Assembly: GCA_046729855.1 (NCBI GenBank)
Contig: JBKPHM010000001.1
Coordinates: 8,399 to 72,398, forward strand
DNA length: 64,000 nucleotides
Reading direction: 5' to 3'
Source: DATHSY01 sp046729855
GTDB lineage: Bacteria > Actinomycetota > UBA4738 > HRBIN12
Shown here one piece after another: positions 43,716-52,713 of the stretch (position 1 is its first letter; each line of letters starts with the position of its first letter). The notes below the pieces were generated by a model that saw nothing but the letters and a program-made list of their open reading frames with translations, searched no databases and was not told the origin of the DNA. The translations under genes were made by a program, and so were the position numbers.

Positions 43716-45371
43716 CTACTCGACGGGGATCTCCTTGAACGTCGAATCCAGATCGATGCCCTCGCGCTTGCGGATCGCGCGAGCGACGAAGTAGATCACC
43801 AACCCTGAGACGAAGATCGCGATGTTCAACAGGAACATGTTGAACGACCGGCTCTCGAGGAAGATCCCGCCGCCCTCGTGCTTCGGCGTTGCGGACAATC
43901 CGGACAGCGGGTCCTTGAGATAGGCCCACGCCATGAACGCGCACGCCACCAGCGACAGCGCGCCCACGATGGTCATCACCGGCACGCCCCGGAACCGCCA
44001 GTTGGCCGGCGACGTCTCGAACACGTCGCGCACCCGGTACGGCATCGCCATCGCTGCGATCGACGTAACGCCGAACGAGAGGATGAAGCCGAAGATCCCG
44101 ACGAGCGTCTTGAACGGCGAGTCGGGCCGGGTGTACAGCCACAGCGCCGCGATCGAACCGAGCCCCATCACGACGAGCGCGTTGATCGGTGTGTGTGTCC
44201 GCTCGTTCACGCGACCCAGCCACGACGGGCCGACGCCGTCGATCCCGTACGCCAGCAGGTTGCGCGATGCGTTGAGGATCTGCCCCGGCAGCCACGTGTA
44301 CGACCAGAAGATGAACCCAAGGGAGAGGACCACGGCGACGACCACGTTCCCGATCGCGTACGCTGCGACCTCCGTGTACGTCGGCGGCGTCGCGAAGCCG
44401 AGCGTCGCGCCGAAGTCGAACGACGCGGCGCCCATCCACTCGAGGCCGGCCGTCTTGTCGAACACCCAGACGGTGAGCATCGCGATCAGGACCGATGCCA
44501 CGGCCGCGAACGGCATCGACCACAGCTGCACCGTGCCCGGCCGCTTGACCTCGCCGCCGATGTAGGCGGACGACTGGTTGAAGACGAGCTCGAGGTAGAT
44601 CCACGTCATCGGGATCAGCGTCCAGTACAGGCTGAACGGCGCCGTCGCGAAGCCCGCCTCCCTCGACGCCCCGAGCACGCTCTGGTACGCGTCCGGCCCG
44701 ACCGTGTCGGCGAACGTCTCGTTGAAGCCGCTCACGAAGCCGTCGCGGCTCATGAACGCGAGGACCAGGATCGTGAGCAGCGCTCCGATCATCGCGATCA
44801 CGAAGAGGACGTTCTGCACGCGGAAGTACGTGTTGAGCCCCAGCGCGAAGATCCCGACCAGCACGGCGATCAGCAGCGTTCCCGCGATGAAGGCGCCGGT
44901 CGGCGTCGAGAGGTCGTCGCCGAAGTCGATCAGCCCCTGGCTCCCGGTCAGGACGCCGAGGCCGCGGAAGAGCGGCGTGAGCCCGTAGTAGGCGAAGAAC
45001 GCCGACGGCACGCCGCCGTACAGGACCCACCAGACGGTCTGGTTCCAGTTCGACATCATGCCCCAGGCCGGCCCGAGGACCCGGCTGACGTAGACGTAGT
45101 CGCCGCCCGACCGGGGCATCGCCGCCGAGAACATCGCGAAGACCATCGACGTGGGCAGCACGACGATCAGGCAGATCACGAACGCGAGCTGCACGTTGCC
45201 GCCGGGGTAGTACGCCGGGATGAGGAGCAACGCGAACAGCGTCATCAACCCGATCGAGACGAAGTTGATGTTGTAGATCAGCACGCTCCACGGACTGCCC
45301 TCCCGGACGAGGCCCGTGGATCTTCGGGCGTAGAGCCCGGTCGCGCTGGCCTGCCCTCCCGTGCCTTCCAT
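43716..45371 (-). CDS. APC-family amino acid permease
   Basis: The 551-residue protein has about 12-14 membrane helices. Characteristic segments are the helix-1 region PWSVLIYNINFVSIG, AAMPRSGGDYVYVSRVLGPAWG in helices 2-3, and YIGGEVKRPGTVQLW after helix 6. It resembles the larger actinobacterial and archaeal APC permeases of the YhdG/CAT type. The substrate is probably an amino acid or amine. ATG 45371 has GGGGAGG upstream. It is divergent from the cyclase-family hydrolase, so linked catabolism is possible. Confidence 0.88.
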   Translation of the reverse strand: MEGTGGQASATGLYARRSTGLVREGSPWSVLIYNINFVSIGLMTLFALLLIPAYYPGGNVQLAFVICLIVVLPTSMVFAMFSAAMPRSGGDYVYVSRVLGPAWGMMSNWNQTVWWVLYGGVPSAFFAYYGLTPLFRGLGVLTGSQGLIDFGDDLSTPTGAFIAGTLLIAVLVGIFALGLNTYFRVQNVLFVIAMIGALLTILVLAFMSRDGFVSGFNETFADTVGPDAYQSVLGASREAGFATAPFSLYWTLIPMTWIYLELVFNQSSAYIGGEVKRPGTVQLWSMPFAAVASVLIAMLTVWVFDKTAGLEWMGAASFDFGATLGFATPPTYTEVAAYAIGNVVVAVVLSLGFIFWSYTWLPGQILNASRNLLAYGIDGVGPSWLGRVNERTHTPINALVVMGLGSIAALWLYTRPDSPFKTLVGIFGFILSFGVTSIAAMAMPYRVRDVFETSPANWRFRGVPVMTIVGALSLVACAFMAWAYLKDPLSGLSATPKHEGGGIFLESRSFNMFLLNIAIFVSGLVIYFVARAIRKREGIDLDSTFKEIPVE

Positions 45372-45516
45372 GCGCACCTCCCCTGCGATGGGCGGACGGT
45401 TCGAACGCGGCTCGAACTCCAGCACGTTTGCGCGGGACGCGCCAGTTCCGCCGGGACGCACCGGCCGAGCGGTCCAGCGGGTGCTAGCATCCGCCGGCGC
45501 CGAGCCGGGAGCGGGC

Positions 45517-46188
45517 ATGCGGGTCCAGCGGATCGTCGACCTCTCGATCGTCGTCGACGATGAGACGCAGGTCTTCCCGGGCGACCCCGTTCCGTCCCTC
45601 CGCCAGGCCACTCGGATCGAGACCGAGGGCTTCAACGTTCTCTCCGTCTCGCTCGGGTCTCATACCGGGACCCACGTCGACGCGCCGCACCACACCGAGC
45701 CCGGTGGCCGGCACCTCGACCAGCTCGACCTGTCGCTGTTCGTGGGACCGGGCGTCATCGCGGACGTGACGGGCCACGAGCCTCGACGGCCGATCACGTG
45801 GGACGACCTCGAGCCGGTCGCGGACCGGCTTCGGCCGGGGGCGATCCTGGTGCTGCGCACCGGCTGGTCCGAGCGACATCTCGGCTCGCCCCACTACTAC
45901 GACCACCCGTTCCTCGACGCCGGCGCCGCTCGCGAGGTCCTCGCGCGCGGCGTCCGGACGATCGCGATCGACGCGCTGAACCCGGACGAGACGGTCGTGG
46001 ACGGGACGGGCTCGTTCCCGGTCCACGAGCTCGTCCTCGGCGCCGGCGGCGTGATCGCCGAGAACCTGACGAACCTCTCCGACATCGCGGTGTCCGACCC
46101 GCTGATCAGCGTGCTGCCGATCCGGCTGGGCGGCGACGCGGACGGCGCACCCTGTCGGGCGGTCGCCGTGGAGCTGACCGCCCACTGA
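45517..46188 (+). CDS. Cyclase-family (kynurenine formamidase-like) metal hydrolase
   Basis: The 223-residue protein contains the family motif HTGTHVDAPHH with ligands His49, His53, Asp55 and His59, plus PVHELVLGAGGVIAENL near the C-terminus. Members hydrolyse N-formylkynurenine, cyclic amides or related compounds. No other tryptophan-degradation gene is in the window, so the kynurenine assignment is only family-level. It is divergent from the amino-acid permease. Confidence 0.88.
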   Translation: MRVQRIVDLSIVVDDETQVFPGDPVPSLRQATRIETEGFNVLSVSLGSHTGTHVDAPHHTEPGGRHLDQLDLSLFVGPGVIADVTGHEPRRPITWDDLEPVADRLRPGAILVLRTGWSERHLGSPHYYDHPFLDAGAAREVLARGVRTIAIDALNPDETVVDGTGSFPVHELVLGAGGVIAENLTNLSDIAVSDPLISVLPIRLGGDADGAPCRAVAVELTAH

Positions 46189-46201
46189 ATGCGTGGCGGG
46201 A

Positions 46202-47152
46202 TCAGCCGGTCACGAACTTGTGCGCCTTCACCCGGTTGCGGTCGAGCGAGACGATCACGCCCTGCAACGCACCCTCGGTGTAGAGCGAACCGGGGTTGCA
46301 CACCTTCGTGCGTCCGATCGAGCCCATCGCGCGCGACTCGTGGATGTGTCCGTGCAGGCCGAGGACGGGCTGGACGTGCTCGATCGCTTCCCGAACGGCG
46401 ACGCTGCCGACCGGCGCGAACGTCGGCTCGCCCCCGGCGGTCCTGATCCGCATGTCCGACGTCAGCTGGTACGCCCGGTCCGTCCCCGTGTCGAACGGAG
46501 GGTTGTGCACGTTGAAGATCGTCGGCGTATCCGGGTCGAGCTCGGTGGCAAGCGCCCCGAGCTTGGTGCGCATCTCGTCCTCGGTGATCTCGCGCGGCGA
46601 ATCCCACGGCGTCGGCGTCGAGTACCCGAGCGAGAGCACCTGGTACGGGCCGAGCTCCACGATCCGGTCCTCGGCCTGCGTGAGCCAGGCGGCCTCGTTC
46701 ATCGCGCGCTTCACCAGCGGCGGGTCGTCGTTGCCGGGCATGACGAGGCAAGGGATGCCGGCATCCTTGAGCTTCTCGTCGGCGAGCTTGACCCAGTCCT
46801 CGACGCTGCGGCCGATCGCGTGCTCGAACGCCCGGTCGAGCGCCTCGCCGTGCCTGCCGAGCTGTTCGACCTCGTCCGGCGTCGTGCGGTACGGGTAGAA
46901 GCCCTGCAGCCGCATCCGGTGTTCGAACCCGTCCAGCTCATCCTCCGAGCCCAGGCGCACTGCCTTGCCGAACAGGAACGTCTCCCACGTGCCGTTCGCC
47001 CCCTGCGTGATGGGGATCAGCCCCTTCCCGGCGACGTCCCCTCCCAGGATCACGGCGTCGACCCCGTAGAACGCGCCCGCGTTCAGGAACTTGCGGAAGC
47101 ACGTCTCGGATCCGTGGATATCGGTCGCGAAGTAGATCGTGAAGCGCGCCAT
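46202..47152 (-). CDS. Metallophosphoesterase
   Basis: The 316-residue protein has ATDIHGSETCFRKFL near the N-terminus, ILGGDVAGKG near 35, VMPGNDDPPLV near 138, NVHNPP near 218 and LHGHIHESRAMG near 270, covering the five metal-binding blocks. The unusual DIHGSE start and GNDD (usual GNHD) distinguish it from the first phosphoesterase in the window. The substrate is unknown. It converges on the cyclase gene with a 13-base gap. Confidence 0.88.
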   Translation of the reverse strand: MARFTIYFATDIHGSETCFRKFLNAGAFYGVDAVILGGDVAGKGLIPITQGANGTWETFLFGKAVRLGSEDELDGFEHRMRLQGFYPYRTTPDEVEQLGRHGEALDRAFEHAIGRSVEDWVKLADEKLKDAGIPCLVMPGNDDPPLVKRAMNEAAWLTQAEDRIVELGPYQVLSLGYSTPTPWDSPREITEDEMRTKLGALATELDPDTPTIFNVHNPPFDTGTDRAYQLTSDMRIRTAGGEPTFAPVGSVAVREAIEHVQPVLGLHGHIHESRAMGSIGRTKVCNPGSLYTEGALQGVIVSLDRNRVKAHKFVTG

Positions 47153-47243
47153 CGTGCGGCCAGTATGGGCGGCGCGCAGGCGTGTCGCCACCGCGCGTAG
47201 CCGTGCACGTGCGAGGGAATTGATACCGAAGGAGGTGAACGAG

Positions 47244-47408
47244 ATGCCCGACAAGCGACCGAGCGTCAAGAACGAGAAGCAGTACGAGGGACTCCGCAAG
47301 AAGGGCATGTCCAAGGAGCGCGCGGCGAAGATCGCGAACACCCCGAACGCCTCGCGCAAGGGCGGCAAGAAGGCTGCCGCCAAACGCCGGCAGAAGAAGT
47401 CCTCGTAG
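47244..47408 (+). CDS. Small basic protein (DUF7218-like)
   Basis: The 54-residue, Lys-rich protein MPDKRPSVKNEKQYEGLRKK... contains the conserved KNEKQYExLRxKGMSKERAA pattern and a C-terminal SRKGGKKAAAKRRQKK tail, probably nucleic-acid binding. AAGGAGGTG lies seven bases upstream. The family is widespread in actinobacteria and proteobacteria; its function is unknown. Confidence 0.8.
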   Translation: MPDKRPSVKNEKQYEGLRKKGMSKERAAKIANTPNASRKGGKKAAAKRRQKKSS

Positions 47409-47453
47409 CGGGCGGGGGCCGGCCGCTCGCCCGCCGATCCATGCCCGGCGCCG

Positions 47454-47843
47454 TCAGTCCGAGGCCCAGGCCACGAGGTCGATCTCGATCAGCCACGCGG
47501 GGTTCGCCAGCCCGGCGATGTACATCAGCGTCGATGCCGGCCGGTGGCCTCCGAGCACTTCGTCACGAACGGCACGCGCGGTGGGGTAGTCGTCACGAGA
47601 GACCATCAGCGTGTTCAGCTGCACGATGTTCGCGATCTGCATCTGCGCGCCGGCCAGCACCCCGCTGACGTTGCGCCACGCCAGCCGCGCCTGCTCCTCG
47701 ATCCCCTGGCCGATCCGCCCGTCCGTGTCCACCCCTACCTGGCCCGCTCCGAACAGGAACCTGCCCGACCCGATGACCTCGACGCCGTGGGAGTAGCTCG
47801 CGAACGGCCCGGCCACTCCCATCGGGTTGAACGGTCGGATCAC
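47454..47843 (-). CDS. RidA-family protein
   Basis: The 129-residue protein has the YjgF/RidA fold: MGVAGPFASYSHGVEV, LFGAGQVGVDTDGRI, ARLAWRNVSGVLAGAQM, and RPASTLMYIAGLANPAWLIEID. Canonical RidA proteins have Arg in an RTVVEV-like stretch; here the STLMYIAGLANP segment differs, so enamine deaminase activity is uncertain. GTG 47843 has GGAGGGAGG upstream. Confidence 0.85.
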   Translation of the reverse strand: MIRPFNPMGVAGPFASYSHGVEVIGSGRFLFGAGQVGVDTDGRIGQGIEEQARLAWRNVSGVLAGAQMQIANIVQLNTLMVSRDDYPTARAVRDEVLGGHRPASTLMYIAGLANPAWLIEIDLVAWASD

Positions 47844-47902
47844 CGCTTCCTCCCTCCCATCGGTGCCGGCGGCACCGGGCGGACGCCCGGGGGGTCCCTG
47901 GC

Positions 47903-48724
47903 TCATCGCGTCCGCGGCGGCGGGAACCGGTCGGCGAGGCCGTTCGCGTTCACCTGATACAGCGTCTCGGGCTGCGCGATGCCGGCGAGGCGCTGCCGGC
48001 CGAGGCTGCGGAGCCGCACGCCGGGCGGCACGGATCCCTGGACCGCCGTTCTGGTCTTGCCCGAGACCAGGATCTGGCCGCCATGCGCGACAGAAGCGAC
48101 CCGGGCGACGGTGTGAACGGCGATCCCGACGTAGCCGTCGTCCGTCAGCGCCGGCCGGCCGGTGTGGACGCCGGCACGCACGCGGAGCTCGAGGCCGTTC
48201 GGCCAAGACCGTTCCACCATCGTCCGCTGCAGCTCGATCGCCGCCTGGATCGCCGCGGCGGGACGCTCGAAGACGGCGAAGTACTCGTCCGCGCGCGCGT
48301 CGACCGTCTGGCCCCCATTGCGGCGGACCGCGTTCCGGATCAGGGAACGGGCGTCCCGCAGCACGCCCGCGTACCCGTCGCCCAGCAGCTCGAGCACCCG
48401 CGTCGAGCCCTCGATGTCGGTCAGCAGGAAGGTGACGGTGCCCGTGGGCAACGAGGCGAGATCCGGCGAGGCGCGCTCGGAGCGGATCTGGCGGGTGATG
48501 AACCCCACCGGGACGATGCCAAACCGCTTCGCCGCCACGAGCAGCCGCCGCCGGGCGCGCTCGCGAGCCGCGCCGTCCTCGAACGCCACCCGATCGAACC
48601 GCGCGAGGGCGTTCCGCACGTGCGCCTCGTCGTGGATCGGCAGCCGCCGTTGGCCCTTCGAGTCGATGTACGCGAACGCCCGGTCCGGCAGCCCCGCGCG
48701 CTCGCGAGCTCTCAGCTTGCCCAT
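47903..48724 (-). CDS. DUF6582-class III nucleotide cyclase
   Basis: The 273-residue protein has an N-terminal DUF6582-like module (residues 1-80; LPDRAFAYIDSKGQRRLPIHD, VRNALARFDRV, RLLVAAKRFGI) and a C-terminal class III cyclase homology domain (from about 92; TVTFLLTDIEGSTRVLELLG, GYVGIAVHTVARVASVAHGG). FLLTDIEGST supplies one metal-binding aspartate; the second site reads DARADEYFAVF, where many homologues have a Gly-Asp pair, so catalysis may be altered. Product (cAMP, cGMP or none) is unknown. Confidence 0.85.
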   Translation of the reverse strand: MGKLRARERAGLPDRAFAYIDSKGQRRLPIHDEAHVRNALARFDRVAFEDGAARERARRRLLVAAKRFGIVPVGFITRQIRSERASPDLASLPTGTVTFLLTDIEGSTRVLELLGDGYAGVLRDARSLIRNAVRRNGGQTVDARADEYFAVFERPAAAIQAAIELQRTMVERSWPNGLELRVRAGVHTGRPALTDDGYVGIAVHTVARVASVAHGGQILVSGKTRTAVQGSVPPGVRLRSLGRQRLAGIAQPETLYQVNANGLADRFPPPRTR

Positions 48725-48877
48725 AACATGACAATACTGGGACGCTCCGACGCGCTCACCTGTGCCCGGGACCGTTGCGGCGGACGGCCGGCGTCGGGGA
48801 GCTCGCGCGGGTTCCGGTTGAACCGCTCCGATCCGGGGCACACTCCGTCCGGACACCGACGGACCGAGGAGCGGACC

Positions 48878-49696
48878 ATGACCAAACCCCATGGGCGCCT
48901 GCTCTGCGTGATCCTCGCCGGCGTGGTCGCAGCGTCCGTGGCGGCGCCGGCCGCCGCGGCCGCAGAGCCGCCCGCCAACATCGTGGCGATCGGCGACTCC
49001 ATCACCCGGGCGACGAACGTGTGCTGCTGGTACGGGGATCATCCCAGCTACTCATGGAGCACCGGGTTCAACCCGCTCGATGGGCTCAACAGTCACTACG
49101 AGCGGCTGATCGGGCAGGACGCGTCGATCTGGGGTGACGAGTACAACGACGCGAGGGCCGGCGCGCGGATGGCCGATGCGCCGGCGCAGGCGTCGATCGC
49201 CGTCTCGCAGGGCGCCGAATACGTCACGATCCTGATGGGCGCGAACGACGTCTGCACGTCGGACGTCACGACGATGACGCCGATCGACAGCTTCCGGGCC
49301 TCGTTCGAGTCCACGATGACGACGCTCGCATCCGGACTGTCGTCGAACGCGAAGATCCTCGTCGCGAGCATCCCGAACGTGCGACGCGTGTGGACGCTCT
49401 TTCACGACAACGCGACGGCCCGGTACATCTGGCGGACGTACCACGTGTGTCAGTCCATGCTGTCGACGTCGAGCACGCTCGAGGACCGGCGCGCCGTCTA
49501 CCAGCACACGCTCGCGCTGAACCAGGTCCTCGAGAGCGTGTGCACCGGATACGCGAACTGCCGATTCGACGGTTACGCCGTCTTCAACCACCTGTTCTCG
49601 AAGGACGACGTTAGCAAGCTCGACTATTTCCATCCCAGCCGCACCGGGCAGAACGTGCTCGCGACGCTGACCTGGTCCGCTTCGTGGTGGGCGTGA
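48878..49696 (+). CDS. Secreted SGNH/GDSL hydrolase
   Basis: The 272-residue protein has a signal peptide (residues 1-29, cut after AAAAA), the nucleophile motif AIGDSITRA with Ser41, LMGANDVC (block III Asn) and DYFHPSRTGQ with the catalytic Asp-His pair near the end. Six or more cysteines suggest disulfides. It is an esterase or lipase secreted to the outside. GAGGAGCGG lies before ATG 48878. Confidence 0.9.
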   Translation: MTKPHGRLLCVILAGVVAASVAAPAAAAAEPPANIVAIGDSITRATNVCCWYGDHPSYSWSTGFNPLDGLNSHYERLIGQDASIWGDEYNDARAGARMADAPAQASIAVSQGAEYVTILMGANDVCTSDVTTMTPIDSFRASFESTMTTLASGLSSNAKILVASIPNVRRVWTLFHDNATARYIWRTYHVCQSMLSTSSTLEDRRAVYQHTLALNQVLESVCTGYANCRFDGYAVFNHLFSKDDVSKLDYFHPSRTGQNVLATLTWSASWWA

Positions 49697-49773
49697 ACCG
49701 GATGATTGAATCGGCCTAGCCCCTCTGCCATCATCGGCCGCACACGCGGCGTGGTGCTCGGAGGATTCCCCAT

Positions 49774-50673
49774 ATGGCCGACCTGAAGGGCTCGTTCTTC
49801 GGGTACAGCCGCGCGAGCGTCCGGTCGGTGCTCGCGGAGCGCGAGGCAATGCTCGATCGCGCCTCGAGGGTCGCGAGCGCGGCCGAGCAGCGCGCGGATC
49901 GCTTCTCCTCCGAGCTCTCGCAAGCACAGGGCGCGTGCGCCGAGCTCGGGGAACAGCTCGACGCCGCCAATCTCGTTCGCGCGCGGCTCGAGGAAGACCT
50001 GCGCATCATGACCGAGCGCGCCGAGCAGGCGACGACCGAGGCGGCGGAGAGCCAGCAGGCGCTGCGGCGCGCGCTCGAGGGCTCGGCGCAGGACAGGGCG
50101 TCGCTGGAAGCGCATCAACAACGCCTGGCCGAGCTGGAGGGACTCCTCACCGAGTACCGAGAGGAGATCGAGCGACGGGCCGCGCGGACGATCGCCTCGG
50201 TCGAGCCGACGCGGGCGCGTGCGCCCGAGCCGGAGGACGGGCCGGCGACGGCGACCGAGCTCGCCGCCGTGATCGAAGTCACCGAGCAGGCAGTGCTCAG
50301 CATCATGGAGTCGACGAAGGCGCGCGCGGACCTGGAGCTCCACGCCGTCGACGCAGAGCGGGAGCGGATCAAGCGTGACGTGGAATCGATGACCGCGTGG
50401 CGCGATCGCGCCGCACCCGTGATCGACTCACTCGAAGCGACGATGAGCGAGGTTCAACGACACGTGGGAGAGGTCGGCGCTCGCGTGAGCGACGTACTGC
50501 GGCCCGTCACGAGCGCCGTCACGCAGCTCGCCTCGGACCTCGCGTCCCTCGACACCCTCGCCGAGGCACGCACCGAGGCCGTTGCGGAAGCGACGCGAAC
50601 GTTGGACGACACGCGTGTGATCGAGCTCCGTGATCGCGACTCCGAGAGCCGCGACGCCTACCGCGACCGGTAG
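49774..50673 (+). CDS. Coiled-coil protein (DivIVA-like)
   Basis: The 299-residue protein begins with FFGYSRASVRSVLAEREAML, a DivIVA-like N-terminal pattern (G-Y plus helix). It continues as a long Glu/Ala/Arg-rich coiled coil (about residues 25-130), a linker with Pro/Ala, and a second helical part (165-285). DivIVA-type proteins localise to curved membrane and recruit other factors. A GGAGG site lies upstream. It may be cytoskeletal; this is inferred from composition. Confidence 0.7.
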   Translation: MADLKGSFFGYSRASVRSVLAEREAMLDRASRVASAAEQRADRFSSELSQAQGACAELGEQLDAANLVRARLEEDLRIMTERAEQATTEAAESQQALRRALEGSAQDRASLEAHQQRLAELEGLLTEYREEIERRAARTIASVEPTRARAPEPEDGPATATELAAVIEVTEQAVLSIMESTKARADLELHAVDAERERIKRDVESMTAWRDRAAPVIDSLEATMSEVQRHVGEVGARVSDVLRPVTSAVTQLASDLASLDTLAEARTEAVAEATRTLDDTRVIELRDRDSESRDAYRDR

Positions 50674-50683
50674 CCGGCCTGCC

Positions 50684-52558
50684 TCAAGCCGCGCCCAACG
50701 AGAACGTCACGTAGATCGGCAGGTGATCGGATGCGGACGCTGCCCCGACGCGGAAGGTTCCGATGTCGAGGTCGCTCGTGAGGAACACCCAGTCCGGTCG
50801 GTCGCACTCGTGCTTCGGCTCGGCCGACGTCGTCTCGCACGGCCTGCCCACCGCGGTCGCCGCGTCGATGAGCCCAGAGCCGGTAAAGAGTTCCGCGTCG
50901 GGATCATCGGGTTGAACGTTGGGATCCCCCGCGATGACGGCGGGGGTTGCGCCGCCCCACTCGTCCAGCAGGGCGCCGATCTGCTTCTCGGAGCTGGTCT
51001 CGAGCTGCATGTCGATCACGACCAGCGGGCGGCCGGCGACGTCGACGGTGACCGCCACGTAGCTGCGTCGCTGCTTGCCGGCGACCGGCGGGAGCTCCCC
51101 GCCGCCGATCCGACGGAACGGTAGGTGCGTGAAGATCGCGTGGCCGAACTGCGGATCGGCCGCCGGCTCGAACACGTACGGCATGTCGAGCCGGTCGTGC
51201 AGATACGCCAGGAGGTCGGCGGTCCCGTGGATCACCCAACCACGCGCGACCTCCTGCAGGACAACGATGTCGGGATGGAACGCCTCGATCGAGTCGGCGA
51301 TCGCGTCCGCGTCGAGCTGACCGTCCGGATCGACCGCGCCGCGGACGTTGAAGCTGACCAGCCGGACATCGCTCGTGGTCGCCGGAACGATGTCCGCGCG
51401 CGGCCGGTCGAGCCACAGCGCCGACGGCAGCAGCACCGCCAGCACGCAGGTGACGGCAAACGGTGCCAGCGGCCATGCTTCGTCCCGCGTCGGGGCGCGA
51501 TCCGCACGCACGGCCAACACGGCGGCCGCACCCACCAGAGCCGCACCCAGAGCGGCGATCAGGTCGCGAGGGAACGGCAGGGGCAGCGTGACGTCGATCT
51601 GCCACAGCAGCGCGAGGAGCAGGAACGACAGCGATGCCACCGTCATTGCAATCACGACGCGCGTCGCCGAGGAGCGCGACGGCCGCGTGGACAGCGCGAC
51701 CGCGAGCGAGGCCGACGTGGCGATCTGCAGAACCAGGACGAGCGCGATCGCCGCCGCTCCGGTCACCCCGTGGACCGATCCTCCGACCACCGCCGCGCCG
51801 ACGAGCATCCCGACAACGGCGGCGAGAGGGATGCGCCGCGCTGCGGCCCAGACTACCGTCGCGAGCGCGAGCACGTCGCCGCCGAGAACGACGAGCGCCG
51901 CCGCCTCGAACGACACGTCGCCCTGCGACGCCACGTACCCGACGTTCTGGAGGAACAGCAGCTGCAGAGCGAGGTACGGCCCGATCGCCCACAGGTAGCC
52001 GACGGCGCCCACGTCGCTGGGCGGCGTCCGTTCGACCAGCAGCCAGACACCGAGCAGGGCAGCGGCGATCAACACGATCGTGACGGCGACGGCTGGGAAC
52101 GACCCCTGCCACACCACGTCCCAGCCCCGCGTCGGCCCCCGGATCGCCGCGTCCAGCGCGAGCCCGACGATGATCCCCTCCAACAGCCCCACGCCCCTCA
52201 GACGACTGCCGACGAAGGGCACGCATGCGGTGACGCCAGCCAACGCGGCCGCGGTCGCGACGATCGAGGCCCCGAGCGGGATCGGGTGCCAAAGCTGCAC
52301 GGCGAGCCTGGCCACCGCCACGACGATCACGCCGCCCAGAGCCAAGCGTCGAGGCTCACGCCGCGCGACCGCAAGCGTCACGAGCGGCGCCGCGAACACC
52401 GCGAGCGCGATCGCACCCGCGGTCTCGGCATCGTCCTCGAACGCCTCGTACACCCCCGTGAAGAGCGTCCTGGACACCTGGGCGAGCAGCACGAACAGCA
52501 GCGCAACGGTGAGCACCGGCACCGCGTCGGTGCGGCGGCGCGACATCAGATCGGCCAT
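50684..52558 (-). CDS. Membrane-anchored endonuclease/exonuclease/phosphatase-family protein
   Basis: The 624-residue protein has about 11-12 membrane helices in residues 15-385 and an EEP domain after about 395: RLVSFNVRGAVD, DIVVLQEVARGW (metal-binding Glu), AGDPNVQPDD, and the terminal SDHLPIYVTF with the catalytic His. The domain may hydrolyse lipid or nucleotide phosphodiesters outside the cell, depending on topology. The substrate is unknown. ATG 52558 is used; ATG 52546 is possible. Confidence 0.82.
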   Translation of the reverse strand: MADLMSRRRTDAVPVLTVALLFVLLAQVSRTLFTGVYEAFEDDAETAGAIALAVFAAPLVTLAVARREPRRLALGGVIVVAVARLAVQLWHPIPLGASIVATAAALAGVTACVPFVGSRLRGVGLLEGIIVGLALDAAIRGPTRGWDVVWQGSFPAVAVTIVLIAAALLGVWLLVERTPPSDVGAVGYLWAIGPYLALQLLFLQNVGYVASQGDVSFEAAALVVLGGDVLALATVVWAAARRIPLAAVVGMLVGAAVVGGSVHGVTGAAAIALVLVLQIATSASLAVALSTRPSRSSATRVVIAMTVASLSFLLLALLWQIDVTLPLPFPRDLIAALGAALVGAAAVLAVRADRAPTRDEAWPLAPFAVTCVLAVLLPSALWLDRPRADIVPATTSDVRLVSFNVRGAVDPDGQLDADAIADSIEAFHPDIVVLQEVARGWVIHGTADLLAYLHDRLDMPYVFEPAADPQFGHAIFTHLPFRRIGGGELPPVAGKQRRSYVAVTVDVAGRPLVVIDMQLETSSEKQIGALLDEWGGATPAVIAGDPNVQPDDPDAELFTGSGLIDAATAVGRPCETTSAEPKHECDRPDWVFLTSDLDIGTFRVGAASASDHLPIYVTFSLGAA

Positions 52559-52651
52559 CTCCCGCGTCCCCGGGCCGCCAAGCTACGGAGCACCCCGCCC
52601 CGGGTCAACTCACCGGCGTCGCTGCGCCGCAAGGCCGCCGTGGCCCTCCGT

Positions 52652-52677
52652 GTTCGGTGAGCGGCCGAGGCGGGAAT
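52652..52677 (+). promoter_or_regulatory. Candidate SigB-type promoter of the TreT-GT2 operon
   Basis: GTTC at 52652-52655 (one change from GTTT) and GGGAAT at 52672-52677 are 16 bases apart. The predicted start near 52684 leaves 30 bases to ATG 52714, containing ACGAGGAGG. Stress control would suit a trehalose or polysaccharide gene. Confidence 0.4.
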
Positions 52678-52713
52678 AGCTCCGGGAGCCGATTCCGGGT
52701 ACGAGGAGGCCTT

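Noticed and set aside
43878..45563. Long plus-strand frame opposite the permease gene
   Set aside because: It is a compositional shadow; the minus-strand frame has a strong ribosome site and permease helices.
47180..47243. SigB-type promoter before the DUF7218-like gene
   Set aside because: GGGAAT is present near 47215, but no GTTT lies 15-17 bases upstream of it.
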